Below are positions 17,002-25,835 of a stretch of 64,000 nucleotides of DNA, in pieces. The notes under the pieces were generated by a model. The model was given only the letters and a program-made list of their open reading frames with translations, made no database searches and had not been told where the DNA came from. Each line of letters opens with the position of its first letter. The stretch's first letter is position 1. The DNA is from Dyadobacter bucti (lineage in GTDB: Bacteria; Bacteroidota; Bacteroidia; Cytophagales; Spirosomataceae): assembly GCF_005869225.1 (NCBI RefSeq), contig NZ_SWFP01000005.1, positions 636,681 through 700,680 on the forward strand. The letters are read 5' to 3'. Made by a program: the position numbers and the translations under genes.

Positions 17002-18186
17002 TTAAAGGGTTTTAAGTAATTCCATACAAGCTCTTGCATTGTGATAAGGGCATTTCCAGAAACCGATTTTGTACTCTTCCATTTTGGAATAATCTTCCAG
17101 TACACCCCAGAACCATTCTCCTTTATCCTTGTCGAGCAGATGCTCCTGAGTAAAAGTCCACAGCCCCCAAACAGCATCGAGGTACTTTTTATTTTTACTG
17201 TTCAGGTAGGCGTGCGTGAAGCCCGCCATGCCTTCCGCTGAAACCCACCACTCCCGGTGTGTGTCCCGGTGATGCGTCCGGCTGTCATATTCGTGGTCAA
17301 AGCTTCCGTCTGGATTCAGTGATGAATAGGCAGTATCTGCCATATTCAACCCGATTGCTTTCCATTTTTTGATCAGATTTGTGTCTTTTAATACGCTGGC
17401 TGCTTCTGGTAAAAGCCAGGACGCTTCTATATCATGCCCGAAAGAAACTGTATTTGACTGACTTAACCATTTTTTATCGAAGAAAAGCTGTAACTGAAAT
17501 GTCTCCTTATCAATGATATTCGTCTCAAAAATGGCTAAAAGTGTTACTATTTTAGCCTGTAACTTTTCTTCCGGCCAAACCTGATACAAATTCGCATAAG
17601 CTTCGATCAGGTGGAGATGCGTATTCATTGTTTTGGGGTCGTTCCGGTCTTTGTCGCTCAGCCGCAGGTCTTCCAGCAAATCCCATTCTTGACTAAATGC
17701 CTCCAGGTAACCACCGTCTTTCGTGTCAAAACTGTATTTTTCTATGATTTTAAAAAGTGAAACAGCATGATGCAGAACCTCCGGCTCGCGGGTAATTTTG
17801 TAAAACTCGCTTATTCCATACAATGCAAAAGCCTGCGCATAAATCTGCTTTCTTGTGCTCAAAGGCGTACCAAGCTTGTCTACCGACCAATAGACACCGC
17901 CATGGACCGGATCGAGAAAATGGTCGAGAATATACTGATAGGCTCTTTTTGCGATATATAAATATTGCGGTTTTTTGTCCATCAGATAAGCGGCAGAGAA
18001 CGTCCACAATATACGTGCGTTCAAAACACTACCTTTTTCTGCCTCCGGGAATACACTGTTATTGTTGTCAATTTTGCCGTAAAAACCGCCGTGCTGCATG
18101 TCAATCGAGTGCTTTATCCAGAAGTTTAAAATGGAATCCAGCTCTTTGCGCATGTCCGCTTTCAAGCGGGATTTGTTCCTGGCCAT
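17002..18186 (-). CDS. Cellobiose/mannobiose 2-epimerase (AGE superfamily)
   Basis: The protein has 394 residues, the length of cellobiose 2-epimerases. It folds as an (alpha/alpha)6 barrel. Conserved histidine segments fit the catalytic pattern: KTMNTHLHLIEAYANLY (middle), SFGHDIEASWLLPEAA, REWWVSAEGMAGF and CPYHNARACMELLKTL near the end. The enzyme converts the reducing-end glucose or mannose of beta-1,4-disaccharides at C2. In the known Bacteroides fragilis pathway it makes 4-O-beta-mannosylglucose from mannobiose, which the GH130 enzyme then splits. Its start overlaps the GH130 stop by one base (TGATG), which means translational coupling. The genomic context favours mannobiose as the natural substrate. 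Confidence 0.88.
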   Translation of the reverse strand: MARNKSRLKADMRKELDSILNFWIKHSIDMQHGGFYGKIDNNNSVFPEAEKGSVLNARILWTFSAAYLMDKKPQYLYIAKRAYQYILDHFLDPVHGGVYWSVDKLGTPLSTRKQIYAQAFALYGISEFYKITREPEVLHHAVSLFKIIEKYSFDTKDGGYLEAFSQEWDLLEDLRLSDKDRNDPKTMNTHLHLIEAYANLYQVWPEEKLQAKIVTLLAIFETNIIDKETFQLQLFFDKKWLSQSNTVSFGHDIEASWLLPEAASVLKDTNLIKKWKAIGLNMADTAYSSLNPDGSFDHEYDSRTHHRDTHREWWVSAEGMAGFTHAYLNSKNKKYLDAVWGLWTFTQEHLLDKDKGEWFWGVLEDYSKMEEYKIGFWKCPYHNARACMELLKTL

Positions 18187-19382
18187 CAGATTTCGAGTGA
18201 CAAGCTTTGATTCAGGAATTGCTGATTTTTGTTAATCAGTCCCTTCAACGTAGTAACGGCCGAGGCGGAAGTGAAACCATCCGCAGGTGTGTTGATCACA
18301 TAGTCCAGCAACCTGTCGAGCGTAGACGTTGCGACGTGCAGGCGGGTGTCTGAGGAGGCGTAATAAATGAAAACGGTGCCGTCTTCATTGAGTACCCAGC
18401 CATTTGAAAACACTACGTTGGACACATCCCCGATCCTTTCTTCCCCTTCCGGTGCGATAAAATAGCCGGCGGGTTTGTAGATCACCTTCGTCAGGTCATT
18501 GAGGTCGGTCAGGAAAAGGTAGAGAACGTAACGCAGTCCGGCAGCAGTGTTTCTCACACCGTGTGCCAGGTGCAGCCAGCCTTTTTTTGTTTTGATAGGA
18601 CTTGGACCTTGGCCGTTTTTTACTTCGTAAACGGTGTGATAATGTTTTTGGTCAATGATAAATTCTTTTTCGATGACTGCATTTTCAATAGATTCGGTCA
18701 GGCCAAAGCCGATGCCGCCGCCGCTGCCCGGTTCAATAAATCCATCCTGCGGGCGTGTGTAGAAAGCATACTTGCCGTCTACAAATTCCGGGTGCAAAAC
18801 AACGTTGCGCTGTTGGGGTGAAGGCGTTTTCAGGTCGGGGAGCCGCAACCATTTCTTCAGGTCCTTAGTCCGGGCAATCCCGCATTGGGCGATTGCGGCA
18901 GATTCGTCGCCGGGGCGTGCGTCGGGATCCTTCCTTTCGGTGCAGAATATGCCGTAAATCCACCCATCCTCGTGCGCGGTCAGCCGCATATCATAGATAT
19001 TTCCGTCGGGTACATCGGTGGACGGCATTTCTACGGGATATTCCCAGAACCTGAAATTGTCGATTCCATTGGGGCTTTCCGCGATGGCGAAAAATGATTT
19101 CCGGTCATAACTTTCCACCCGGGCCACAACGAGATATTTTCCCCCGAGTTTGATGGCCCCGGCGTTGAATGCAGAGTTGATCCCGAAACGTTTCATCAGG
19201 TAAGGATTGGTGTCGGGATTCAGGTCATATTCCCAGAAAATAGGGGCATGACCGGCGGACAAAACCGGAAACTGGTAGCGCTCGTACACACCTGACCCGG
19301 ATTCAATCACGGGGTTTGGGCGGGATAGCAATGCCTGATGTTCCGTTTTTATTTGTTCAAGACGCTTTTCAAAAATGGTCAT
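18186..19382 (-). CDS. GH130 4-O-beta-D-mannosyl-D-glucose phosphorylase
   Basis: The 398-residue protein closely resembles the characterised Bacteroides fragilis mannosylglucose phosphorylase as I recall it, along most of its length. The catalytic aspartate of that enzyme, D131, falls at exactly D131 here in IYDMRLTAHEDGW. Other conserved blocks are SFFAIAESPNGIDNFRFWEY, QQRNVVLHPEFVDGKYAFY, TRPQDGFIEPGSGGGIGFG and LHLAHGVRNTAAGLRYVLY. It uses phosphate to split beta-1,4-mannosyl-glucose into mannose-1-phosphate and glucose in the cytoplasm. It lies between the symporter (29-base gap) and the epimerase (one-base overlap), in the order expected of a mannobiose operon. Confidence 0.92.
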   Translation of the reverse strand: MTIFEKRLEQIKTEHQALLSRPNPVIESGSGVYERYQFPVLSAGHAPIFWEYDLNPDTNPYLMKRFGINSAFNAGAIKLGGKYLVVARVESYDRKSFFAIAESPNGIDNFRFWEYPVEMPSTDVPDGNIYDMRLTAHEDGWIYGIFCTERKDPDARPGDESAAIAQCGIARTKDLKKWLRLPDLKTPSPQQRNVVLHPEFVDGKYAFYTRPQDGFIEPGSGGGIGFGLTESIENAVIEKEFIIDQKHYHTVYEVKNGQGPSPIKTKKGWLHLAHGVRNTAAGLRYVLYLFLTDLNDLTKVIYKPAGYFIAPEGEERIGDVSNVVFSNGWVLNEDGTVFIYYASSDTRLHVATSTLDRLLDYVINTPADGFTSASAVTTLKGLINKNQQFLNQSLSLEI

Positions 19383-19411
19383 GATATTTTAAAATTTGAT
19401 AGTCAATATTT

Positions 19412-21241
19412 TCAAAACCGGGGCAATTTCTGATACCACGTTTTCCAGAGTATCAGCATACAAACAGCCAGTATTGAACCGGTGATCGCCGATTGCATTG
19501 GCATAAGTAAGATCAGAAAAACTGGAAGGGCTGTGATGGCGGTCTGGGCGGCAGTGCCGATTACGACATTGAACATGTCCCAGCCAAAATTTCTGTTTGG
19601 CTCAAATGAAGGGTCATCTCTTTTTACCGCATGCTCGATTGGTTTCCAAAAACCCCAGGGTCTTACTTTCCTGTAAAATTTCTTTAACACTTCTTCATCT
19701 GTGGGCGGAGTAAGCAGCGACCCGCAGATTGCACCTAAAGCTGAAATCAGCAGAATAACCGGAAAATAGAACAACGGCAGCGTGCCGCCAGAAACGTAGG
19801 GCGCGATCATGGCTGAGATTATCCCGGCAAACATTCCCCAGAAGAAGCCGCTGCCGTTGAAACGCCACCAATACCATTTCAAAACGTTGGACGCGATATA
19901 ACCGCCGTAAAGTGCGGAGACGATCCACTGAAGTATACTGTTGACATCTTTCGCCAGAAAACCCAGCAGGATGCTTATTGCGGCCACGGCCAGTCCCAGA
20001 AGATAGTTCATCCTGCTTATCTGAGCATTACTGGCGGTGGGGTTAAATGATTTGAGATAAATATCATTGACGAGATATGCCTGGGCAGCATTAAAAGTCC
20101 CCGCAAAAGTCCCCATAAAAGCTCCCATAAGCCCCACGAGGATCAAGCCGAGTAAACCTGAGGGTATTTTTTCATTCAAAACAGCCGGGAGTATGCGTTC
20201 AAAGTCAGGGCCGCTCGGGGACGAAATGTTGATGGTATCATAAAACAACAAGCCAAGAATGGTGATGCCGATGATCAGCAGATAGCGGGTCGGAAGCAAT
20301 ACTATATTGACGATCATGCTCATCAAAGCAGCTTGTCTGGGTGATTTTGTTGACAGGATTTTCTGCATATCATAGTTGGGTGCCGGTCCCGCGAGACTGG
20401 CGAGAATTCCTTTGGCGGCCATCAGGGCGAAAAAGTATCCGAAAGGCGACAAACCGTCTTTTTTGATCTTATCATTCACTTCACTTATGTGCCCCGACCA
20501 ATCGAGATTGAGTTCTTTTCCGAAAAAAAGGTCGGTCCAACCTGTGGGGACAGGTAGTGTGCCGGCTTCCTGTAATGCGCTCATGGCAATTACAGCAATG
20601 GACACGGATACGAAAACCATGATAATATAATGAATCAGATCAGCCCAGACGATGCTCTTCATTCCTCCGAGCAGGGAGTAAAATACTGTAAACAAGGTAA
20701 ATATGGTTCCGTATGAATGTGCTACATACTCCGGTGCTATCGTAAACGGAACATAAGGCTGCACCAAAGGCCAGGGTACAAAAATCTCGATGAACTTGCC
20801 GAGTCCGATAAACCCGTAAGCCATAAAGCTCAGGCAGCTCAGCAGGGCGAAGGCAATGATGATCTTGTGGGAGAGCTGGGCATCGATTTTGCTTCCAAAC
20901 CTTGTGAGCATCCATTCGGCTCCTGTAGAAACGTCGGATCTTCGTAGCCATATAGACAAATAAACCATCATGAATATCTGGTTGAATACGGGCCAGAGCC
21001 AGGGAAGCCATATACTTTTCAAACCGTATACGAACATGATTGCGACCATCCATATCGTTCCCGAAATATCGAACATACCTGAAGCATTGGAAATGCCCAG
21101 CATCCAGTAAGGCATTGATTTTCCACCCAAAAGGTAATCGTTCTTGCTGCGCTCCGCTTGTTTTTTGAGAATTATCCCAATCGCTGTCACCAGTATGAGG
21201 TAAGCTATTATCACCAAAAAATCAATCAGCTGTATTTTCAT
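19412..21241 (-). CDS. Sodium:solute symporter (SSS family), probable mannobiose importer
   Basis: The ATG at 21241 (MKIQLIDFLVIIAYLIL) gives a 609-residue protein beginning directly with the first membrane helix; a longer frame to 21292 adds an implausible polar lead. About fourteen hydrophobic segments and the family segments YLLGGKSMPYWMLGISNASGMF and LLGGMKSIVWADLIHYIIM identify the SSS fold. Near the end it has a long hydrophilic loop (TDEEVLKKFYRKVRPWGFW) and two more helices. As the first gene of the operon with GH130 and epimerase, it is the likely inner-membrane importer of mannobiose or a related disaccharide. The substrate is inferred from context. Confidence 0.87.
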   Translation of the reverse strand: MKIQLIDFLVIIAYLILVTAIGIILKKQAERSKNDYLLGGKSMPYWMLGISNASGMFDISGTIWMVAIMFVYGLKSIWLPWLWPVFNQIFMMVYLSIWLRRSDVSTGAEWMLTRFGSKIDAQLSHKIIIAFALLSCLSFMAYGFIGLGKFIEIFVPWPLVQPYVPFTIAPEYVAHSYGTIFTLFTVFYSLLGGMKSIVWADLIHYIIMVFVSVSIAVIAMSALQEAGTLPVPTGWTDLFFGKELNLDWSGHISEVNDKIKKDGLSPFGYFFALMAAKGILASLAGPAPNYDMQKILSTKSPRQAALMSMIVNIVLLPTRYLLIIGITILGLLFYDTINISSPSGPDFERILPAVLNEKIPSGLLGLILVGLMGAFMGTFAGTFNAAQAYLVNDIYLKSFNPTASNAQISRMNYLLGLAVAAISILLGFLAKDVNSILQWIVSALYGGYIASNVLKWYWWRFNGSGFFWGMFAGIISAMIAPYVSGGTLPLFYFPVILLISALGAICGSLLTPPTDEEVLKKFYRKVRPWGFWKPIEHAVKRDDPSFEPNRNFGWDMFNVVIGTAAQTAITALPVFLILLMPMQSAITGSILAVCMLILWKTWYQKLPRF

Positions 21242-21604
21242 GTCGGGTTTGTATATGCAATTTGTGTTTGACAGATCACTAAGGTTAACCAACCAAAATA
21301 GTGAAACAATATATACTATTCATAACAAATTGATGCTTGAAAACAGGCTGCTGCGACTGCTGGGATTTTTTCTACAAACATATTTACAATTCCAATCCCA
21401 GATATAGTACTATTTTATCAATGAATAGAATAATAGAAACGATATGATGTTTTTTTATTTAAAATAATATAGATTTAATGGTGATTAATCAACATTAAAA
21501 TTTGTCAGTATAATTATAGTTATAGAAATTATGCTTTATGGTAGCAATTGAGTTATGATACTATTACTTAATGTTTTTAACAATTTGTCAACTTATCCTA
21601 GCCT
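21242..21604. promoter_or_regulatory. Divergent control region of the mannobiose operon and its AraC regulator
   Basis: This 363-base gap holds no gene. The heptamer TACTATT occurs three times, at 21314-21320, 21408-21414 and 21559-21565. The first is part of an inverted repeat ATAGT (21298-21302) and ACTAT (21315-21319), and the second is part of the palindrome ATAGTACTAT (21404-21413). These are candidate sites for the AraC-type protein encoded to the right. No exact TAnnTTTG element was found for either gene. Confidence 0.45.
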
Positions 21605-22489
21605 ATGAGTCAGGTTTATCGTGAAATAACTCCTTTGACGCAGTACGACTGCTTTACAATTTTTGCCAGAAAGAAGACAACTTTTGATTTTCCCCTCCAC
21701 AATCACGATGAATTTGAATTGAATATGATATTGGCGGGTAAAGGTGTCAAGAGGATTGTGGGGGACCACACGGAGATCATTGATGATGCAGAACTCGTGC
21801 TGGTTGGTAACAATCTGCCTCACGGCTGGCTTACCCATAATTATAAGTGGGAAGAAGGAATGCCGGAAGTGTATGAAATCACCGTGCAGTTTCACAGAGA
21901 TTTGTTTGATGATAAATTTCTGCGCCGCAACCAGCTTTTTTTTATACGATCACTGCTGGAAAAATCTGCGAAAGGGATTTCTTTCTCCAGGGAAACCATC
22001 GAAAGGATCACGCCCAGGCTCAAAGCGCTGGTTCAGAAAAGCGGCTTTGATTCGATCCTGGAACTGATGTCTATTTTACACGACTTGTCTGTTTCCAGAA
22101 ATATGCGGACGCTGTCCAACGGGACTTTTACAGATGAAAATATCAATTTTAACAGCCGGAGGATTGAAAAGGTATTTGCCCACATGCGGAATAATTACGA
22201 CAAGGAAATAAACCTGGAAGACGTATCAAAGCTGGCTGGTATGTCGGAGGTATCGTTCAGCAGGTTTATCAAAAAACGGACAGGGAAAACTTTTATCGAA
22301 AGCCTTAATGAGATCAGACTGGGACATGCATCGCGGTCGCTGATCAATACGACCAATACTATTTCTGAAATTGCCTACAAATGCGGGTTTAATAACCTTT
22401 CGTATTTCAACAGGATCTTTAAGAATAAAAACGGTTGTACGCCTAAGGAATTCCGGGATAACTATTCGGGAACCAGGACTTTTATCTGA
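21605..22489 (+). CDS. AraC-family transcriptional regulator
   Basis: The protein has 294 residues. The N-terminal half is a cupin-like sensor (FDFPLHNHDEFELNMILAGKG, in pieces FDFPLHNHDEFE and LNMILAGKG), typical of sugar-responsive AraC proteins. The C-terminal 100 residues hold two HTH motifs: EINLEDVSKLAGMSEVSFSR with FIKKRTGKTFIESLN, and TISEIAYKCGFNNLSYFNR followed by FKNKNGCTPKEFR. It is transcribed away from the symporter operon and probably activates it when a mannan-derived sugar is present. The gene ends before a strong terminator. Confidence 0.9.
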   Translation: MSQVYREITPLTQYDCFTIFARKKTTFDFPLHNHDEFELNMILAGKGVKRIVGDHTEIIDDAELVLVGNNLPHGWLTHNYKWEEGMPEVYEITVQFHRDLFDDKFLRRNQLFFIRSLLEKSAKGISFSRETIERITPRLKALVQKSGFDSILELMSILHDLSVSRNMRTLSNGTFTDENINFNSRRIEKVFAHMRNNYDKEINLEDVSKLAGMSEVSFSRFIKKRTGKTFIESLNEIRLGHASRSLINTTNTISEIAYKCGFNNLSYFNRIFKNKNGCTPKEFRDNYSGTRTFI

Positions 22490-22501
22490 AATACGATACC
22501 T

Positions 22502-22549
22502 TATAAAAGCAAACGGGCCGCATTAAATTGCCGCCCGTTTGCTTTTATA
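22502..22549. terminator. Strong bidirectional terminator
   Basis: A perfect 17-bp stem (TATAAAAGCAAACGGGC, 22502-22518, with its complement at 22533-22549) encloses a 14-base loop. It separates the convergent AraC and ilvE genes. Confidence 0.9.
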
Positions 22550-22575
22550 TTGATTTGGATCCAAAATCAGAACTG

Positions 22576-23643
22576 CTATACTTTAAGCGTCCAGCCGAAG
22601 ACATCTTCTTCTTTTCCGGTACGCAGGTCGGTCAGGTAATTCTTTACTTTGTTTACGAATGAATCTTCTTTGATTTCAGGAAGCGGATAGTCCACACCTT
22701 CGTAGGCAATGGTTGCGAACGGGGATATAACCACGGCAGTACCTGCTCCGAATGCAGCTTCAACGCTTCCGTCTTTTAGTCCGTCTACAATTTCCTTTAC
22801 GCTGATCCTGCGTTCTTCCACCGGAATTCCCCAATGTTGTGCAATTGCAACAATGCTTTTTCGCGTAATACCGTCCAGGGTTGTTTCAGAAACGTAAGGT
22901 GTCACCAGTTTGCCGTCGATGATGAACATGATGTTCATAGTCCCGGATTCTTCGATATAGGCATGTTCGCGTGCATCTGTCCAGATCAGCTGGTCATAAC
23001 CTTCCTGCTGCGCGAGCTTGGCTGGGTACAATGAACCGGCGTAGTTTCCGGCGCATTTGGTACCGCCTACACCGCCTTCGGCAGCACGTATATAATGTGT
23101 TTCAAATTTCACACGCGGAGGTTTCGCATAATAGGTTCCGACAGGGCTTGTGAAAATAATAAACAAATAAGAATCAGAAGGTCTTACGCCGATATACGGA
23201 TCGGTAGCGAACATATATGGGCGGATATAGAGTGAGCAGCCGTCCTGGGAAGGGACCCATCCTGCATCCAGACGAAGCAGTTCTGTAAGTCCGTTCATGA
23301 AGATTTCTTCGGGAATAGTCGGCATGCAAAGTCTTTCTGCCGATTTGTTGAGCCTTTTCCAGTTATCGATCGCACGGAAAAGAAGTACTTCACCATCTTC
23401 ATTTTTGTAGGCTTTCATACCTTCAAAAATTGCTTGTCCGTAATGCAAAGCTGCGGTAGCGGGACTTAGCTCAAGATTTCCGTAGGGGACAATGCGTGAA
23501 TCGTGCCACTGGCCGTCACGGTATTCTGCAATAAACATGTGGTCGGAGATATTCCTTCCAAAAACAAGGTTGTTGAAATCAACCTCCTGCAAACGTGAAT
23601 TGCTCGTTTGCTGAATCTCAATTTGCACTGTATCGGCTGTCAT
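22576..23643 (-). CDS. ilvE: Branched-chain amino acid aminotransferase
   Basis: The 355-residue protein is a fold-type IV PLP aminotransferase of the longer (BCAT2-like) type. The PLP lysine is in GGTKCAGNYAGSLYPAKLA. Other family segments are LHYGQAIFEGMKAYK, FLFRAIDNWKRLN-like VLLFRAIDNWKRLNKSAERL and YIEESGTMNIMFII. It makes the last step of leucine, isoleucine and valine synthesis, and the first step of their breakdown, by exchanging an amino group with 2-oxoglutarate/glutamate. It stands alone between two non-coding gaps, and no branched-chain amino acid synthesis genes are adjacent. Confidence 0.93.
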   Translation of the reverse strand: MTADTVQIEIQQTSNSRLQEVDFNNLVFGRNISDHMFIAEYRDGQWHDSRIVPYGNLELSPATAALHYGQAIFEGMKAYKNEDGEVLLFRAIDNWKRLNKSAERLCMPTIPEEIFMNGLTELLRLDAGWVPSQDGCSLYIRPYMFATDPYIGVRPSDSYLFIIFTSPVGTYYAKPPRVKFETHYIRAAEGGVGGTKCAGNYAGSLYPAKLAQQEGYDQLIWTDAREHAYIEESGTMNIMFIIDGKLVTPYVSETTLDGITRKSIVAIAQHWGIPVEERRISVKEIVDGLKDGSVEAAFGAGTAVVISPFATIAYEGVDYPLPEIKEDSFVNKVKNYLTDLRTGKEEDVFGWTLKV

Positions 23644-23856
23644 AATGCCAGAATTTAATGATCGTTAAATATTAATAAAATCTAAAACGGGAGTTGTCAT
23701 TTTGGGCTGGAAACTGCTTCGGAGGTCGTGAGCTGATAAACAATTTCTGGCTGTTAAATGACTAAAAACGACTTTTTTGACCCTGTTTTTGACTTTTTTA
23801 ATAGTCGTGCAATTTAAAGAATTAAATTAATAAATAATTGATATTTAGTGTAACAA

Positions 23857-24417
23857 TTATTCCCGGCCCGGAACCCGCGGCTTCCATGTAACTTCCTCTA
23901 TTTCCAACTCGTAGGTCATGGCCCGGCAAAGCATAAAAAGGTAGTCAGAAAGCCGGTTCAGGTATCGTATCACAATCTCTTCCACCTCTTCATCCTGCTC
24001 CAATGCAATCACTGTCCGCTCAGCCCTGCGGCATACGGTACGGGCTATATGGCCGAATGACACGGACTGGTGCCCGCCAGGTAGTACGAACGCGCGAAGC
24101 GTCGGGATTTTTGCGGTGATCTGATCCATTTCCTTTTCTAGAAGCACAATATCACTATCCGTCAGATCGGGCAGGATTCTTCTGGTTTGGTCGGATTCCG
24201 AAGCGAGGTGTGAGCCAATGGTAAAAAGCCTGTCCTGAATTTCTTTCAGCAAGTCCCGGCGGTTTTCATTGACGGGCTGGTCGCGGAGCAGGCCGATATA
24301 GCTGTTGAGTTCATCCACGGTCCCGTAAGCGTCAATCCGGATGTGGGCCTTACTGAGGCGTGTACCCCCAATCAGGGAAGTAGTGCCTTTATCGCCGGTT
24401 TTGGTGTATATTTTCAT
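23857..24417 (-). CDS. PduO-type cob(I)alamin adenosyltransferase
   Basis: The 186-residue protein has the ATP-binding start KIYTKTGDKGTTSLIGGTRL and the following DAYGTVDELNSYIGLLRD, then the C-terminal FGHIARTVCRRAERTVIAL and IRYLNRLSDYLFMLCRAM. These are the hallmark blocks of PduO-type ATR enzymes. It transfers the 5'-deoxyadenosyl group of ATP to cob(I)alamin, giving coenzyme B12. It is followed by a frameshifted PIN gene on the same strand further upstream, with no functional link. The organism therefore uses or salvages cobalamin; the BtuB-like receptor in the window could supply it, but this link is only inferred. Confidence 0.92.
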   Translation of the reverse strand: MKIYTKTGDKGTTSLIGGTRLSKAHIRIDAYGTVDELNSYIGLLRDQPVNENRRDLLKEIQDRLFTIGSHLASESDQTRRILPDLTDSDIVLLEKEMDQITAKIPTLRAFVLPGGHQSVSFGHIARTVCRRAERTVIALEQDEEVEEIVIRYLNRLSDYLFMLCRAMTYELEIEEVTWKPRVPGRE

Positions 24418-24446
24418 TAGTGGAAGATGGCGATAGTATTAAACCT

Positions 24447-24867
24447 TCAATTTGTATAGAATAAGAACTTCTGGAATTCAACAGGATTTAAAACCGATAA
24501 CCTGGGAAACTCAATTTTTTTGAAAATATCAAAATGCCTGTCGAAAGTGATAAGACAGTCGGCGTTAGAAGAAATTGCCAGATCCGAAAATTTATTATCA
24601 TCGGGATCCTCCTCAATAAAACCCATCGAAAATGGGGCTCGGCAAAAATTACATTATCGGCGGTACAGAGTATTTCGAGAACCATATAGGCGGTTTTTTG
24701 CGAGTAAAACTCAGTCAGTTTTCCTCGTACTCGTCGAGGATTGCAGTGCTTACAACCCAGTCAAAACGCTCATTGGAAAAAGCCTCGTAGATGAAAAAAT
24801 CGAAATTTGTCCTGTTGATAGTTCTGATCAGCACATTGGTGTCAACTACAGCCCTGATATTACTCAT
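24447..24867 (-). pseudogene. PIN-family toxin disrupted by two single-base losses
   Basis: The frame starts at the ATG at 24867 (MSNIRAVVDTNVLIRTINRT) and reads a PIN domain. It hits a TGA after STAILDEYEEN. The domain continues in a second frame (LTEFYSQKTAYMVLEILCTA, NVIFAEPHFRW) and then in a third (GFIEEDPDDNKFSDLAISSN, ADCLITFDRHFDIF, SVLNPVEFQKF) to a stop at 24447. The span is 421 bases; adding one base at each break gives 423, exactly 141 codons. Both breaks fall in short homopolymer runs (GAAAAC near 24718 and TGGGTTT near 24626). Metal-binding D9 and the later acidic residues are present, so the intact protein would be a COG1569-type toxin. It is either a recent pseudogene or two sequencing errors. 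Confidence 0.85.
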
Positions 24868-25102
24868 CAGAGTTTTTGGATTTTGTCCTTACATCTTCGG
24901 ATTCCAGCATTTTGTAGTCTTTTTCAGAGATTTCCTTTTCTAGCGTTATCCTGTCTACTTCTTGAAATAATTTTTCACTCAGGTGTTTGACAAGCACCCT
25001 TTTTATCTCAAGTACTTCATCGTCAGGAATCTTTCGGTCAAACATTCTCAAAAGTCCAATTTGAATTTCGTTTAATCCGGCAAAATGTTTTGGCGTTCTC
25101 AT
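24860..25102 (-). CDS. Antitoxin partner of the broken PIN toxin
   Basis: This 80-residue, strongly charged, helix-rich protein lies directly upstream of the PIN frame and overlaps its start by eight bases. It begins MRTPKHFAGLNEIQIGLLRM and ends KSKNSDE. Position and size make it the antitoxin of the cassette; I do not recognise a DNA-binding family. It remains intact while the toxin is disrupted, the expected order of decay in toxin-antitoxin pairs. The promoter -7 element lies 17 bases upstream. Confidence 0.7.
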   Translation of the reverse strand: MRTPKHFAGLNEIQIGLLRMFDRKIPDDEVLEIKRVLVKHLSEKLFQEVDRITLEKEISEKDYKMLESEDVRTKSKNSDE

Positions 25103-25118
25103 AGGCTGATTTTATGAA

Positions 25119-25126
25119 CAAATATA
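25119..25126 (-). promoter_or_regulatory. -7 promoter element of the PIN antitoxin
   Basis: The minus strand reads TATATTTG, an exact TAnnTTTG match, 17 bases before the antitoxin ATG. A TTTG lies 16 bases further upstream, shorter than the usual 19-23. The expected leader is about ten bases. Confidence 0.45.
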
Positions 25127-25304
25127 TCAAAGTTTATACGAGCAAACCAGCAATGTTGGGTGCGGATCCATGGGCCAACCTTACGGAAAAAATGGTAAGA
25201 CTTTTGCTTAATGATGCGATATCAATTAGGTTTTAGAAAGTCCCCAACCTAATTTTGCACCCAAATTTACTATGGCGAAAAAAACCTTCTTGGGTTACTA
25301 ATTC

Positions 25305-25817
25305 ATGAAAATTGCAACATTTGGTGTTAAAGTATGGCGTTGGTTGTCGGTTTTGCTGGTAATAGGGGCGCTGGTGTGGACTTATTCCGTTTTTCCGGAA
25401 ATGGTTGCCGTTGACTTTTCCGACTCGGGCCTTGCAGAAAGATATCTGAGCAAAGAGCATGTATTTTATATTGTTATGGGACTGTTTTTACTTAACAATG
25501 TATTTATCACACGTCTTGCCAGGCAGATTCCCAATATGGACTCCAGGCATCTTCCCATTCTAAAAAGAGAAACCTGGGCGAAGCATCGCGAGGAGCTGGA
25601 CGAGCATCTCACCAACTGGCTTTTCTGCCTTGTAGCTGTGATCAACACGATTATCGGGTTCAGCCTTTTTGCTTTGGCTACCATCAACAGTATGCAGTAC
25701 AAAATGGATGTCTTCGATTTTTCCTGGCTGTATTATGCTGGTCTCGCATTGATGATCATGTTGTTCCTTCTTCCGGTACGTCTGTTATGGACGCCGGTGC
25801 CTGACGACAAAGAATAG
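25305..25817 (+). CDS. Conserved membrane protein, function unknown
   Basis: The 170-residue protein has four predicted membrane helices at about residues 11-30, 50-68, 103-125 and 138-160. Between the first two lies SVFPEMVAVDFSDSGLAERY, which recalls the short segment of DUF1648/SdpI-type proteins, but I am not sure of that relation. It ends 18 bases before queA and is probably transcribed with it. No function is assigned. Confidence 0.75.
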   Translation: MKIATFGVKVWRWLSVLLVIGALVWTYSVFPEMVAVDFSDSGLAERYLSKEHVFYIVMGLFLLNNVFITRLARQIPNMDSRHLPILKRETWAKHREELDEHLTNWLFCLVAVINTIIGFSLFALATINSMQYKMDVFDFSWLYYAGLALMIMLFLLPVRLLWTPVPDDKE

Positions 25818-25835
25818 AAAGAAACGAATTGCGGG

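Noticed and set aside
25114..25236. A 40-residue plus-strand reading frame
   Set aside because: It overlaps the promoter of the minus-strand PIN antitoxin and resembles no family; it looks like a chance frame.
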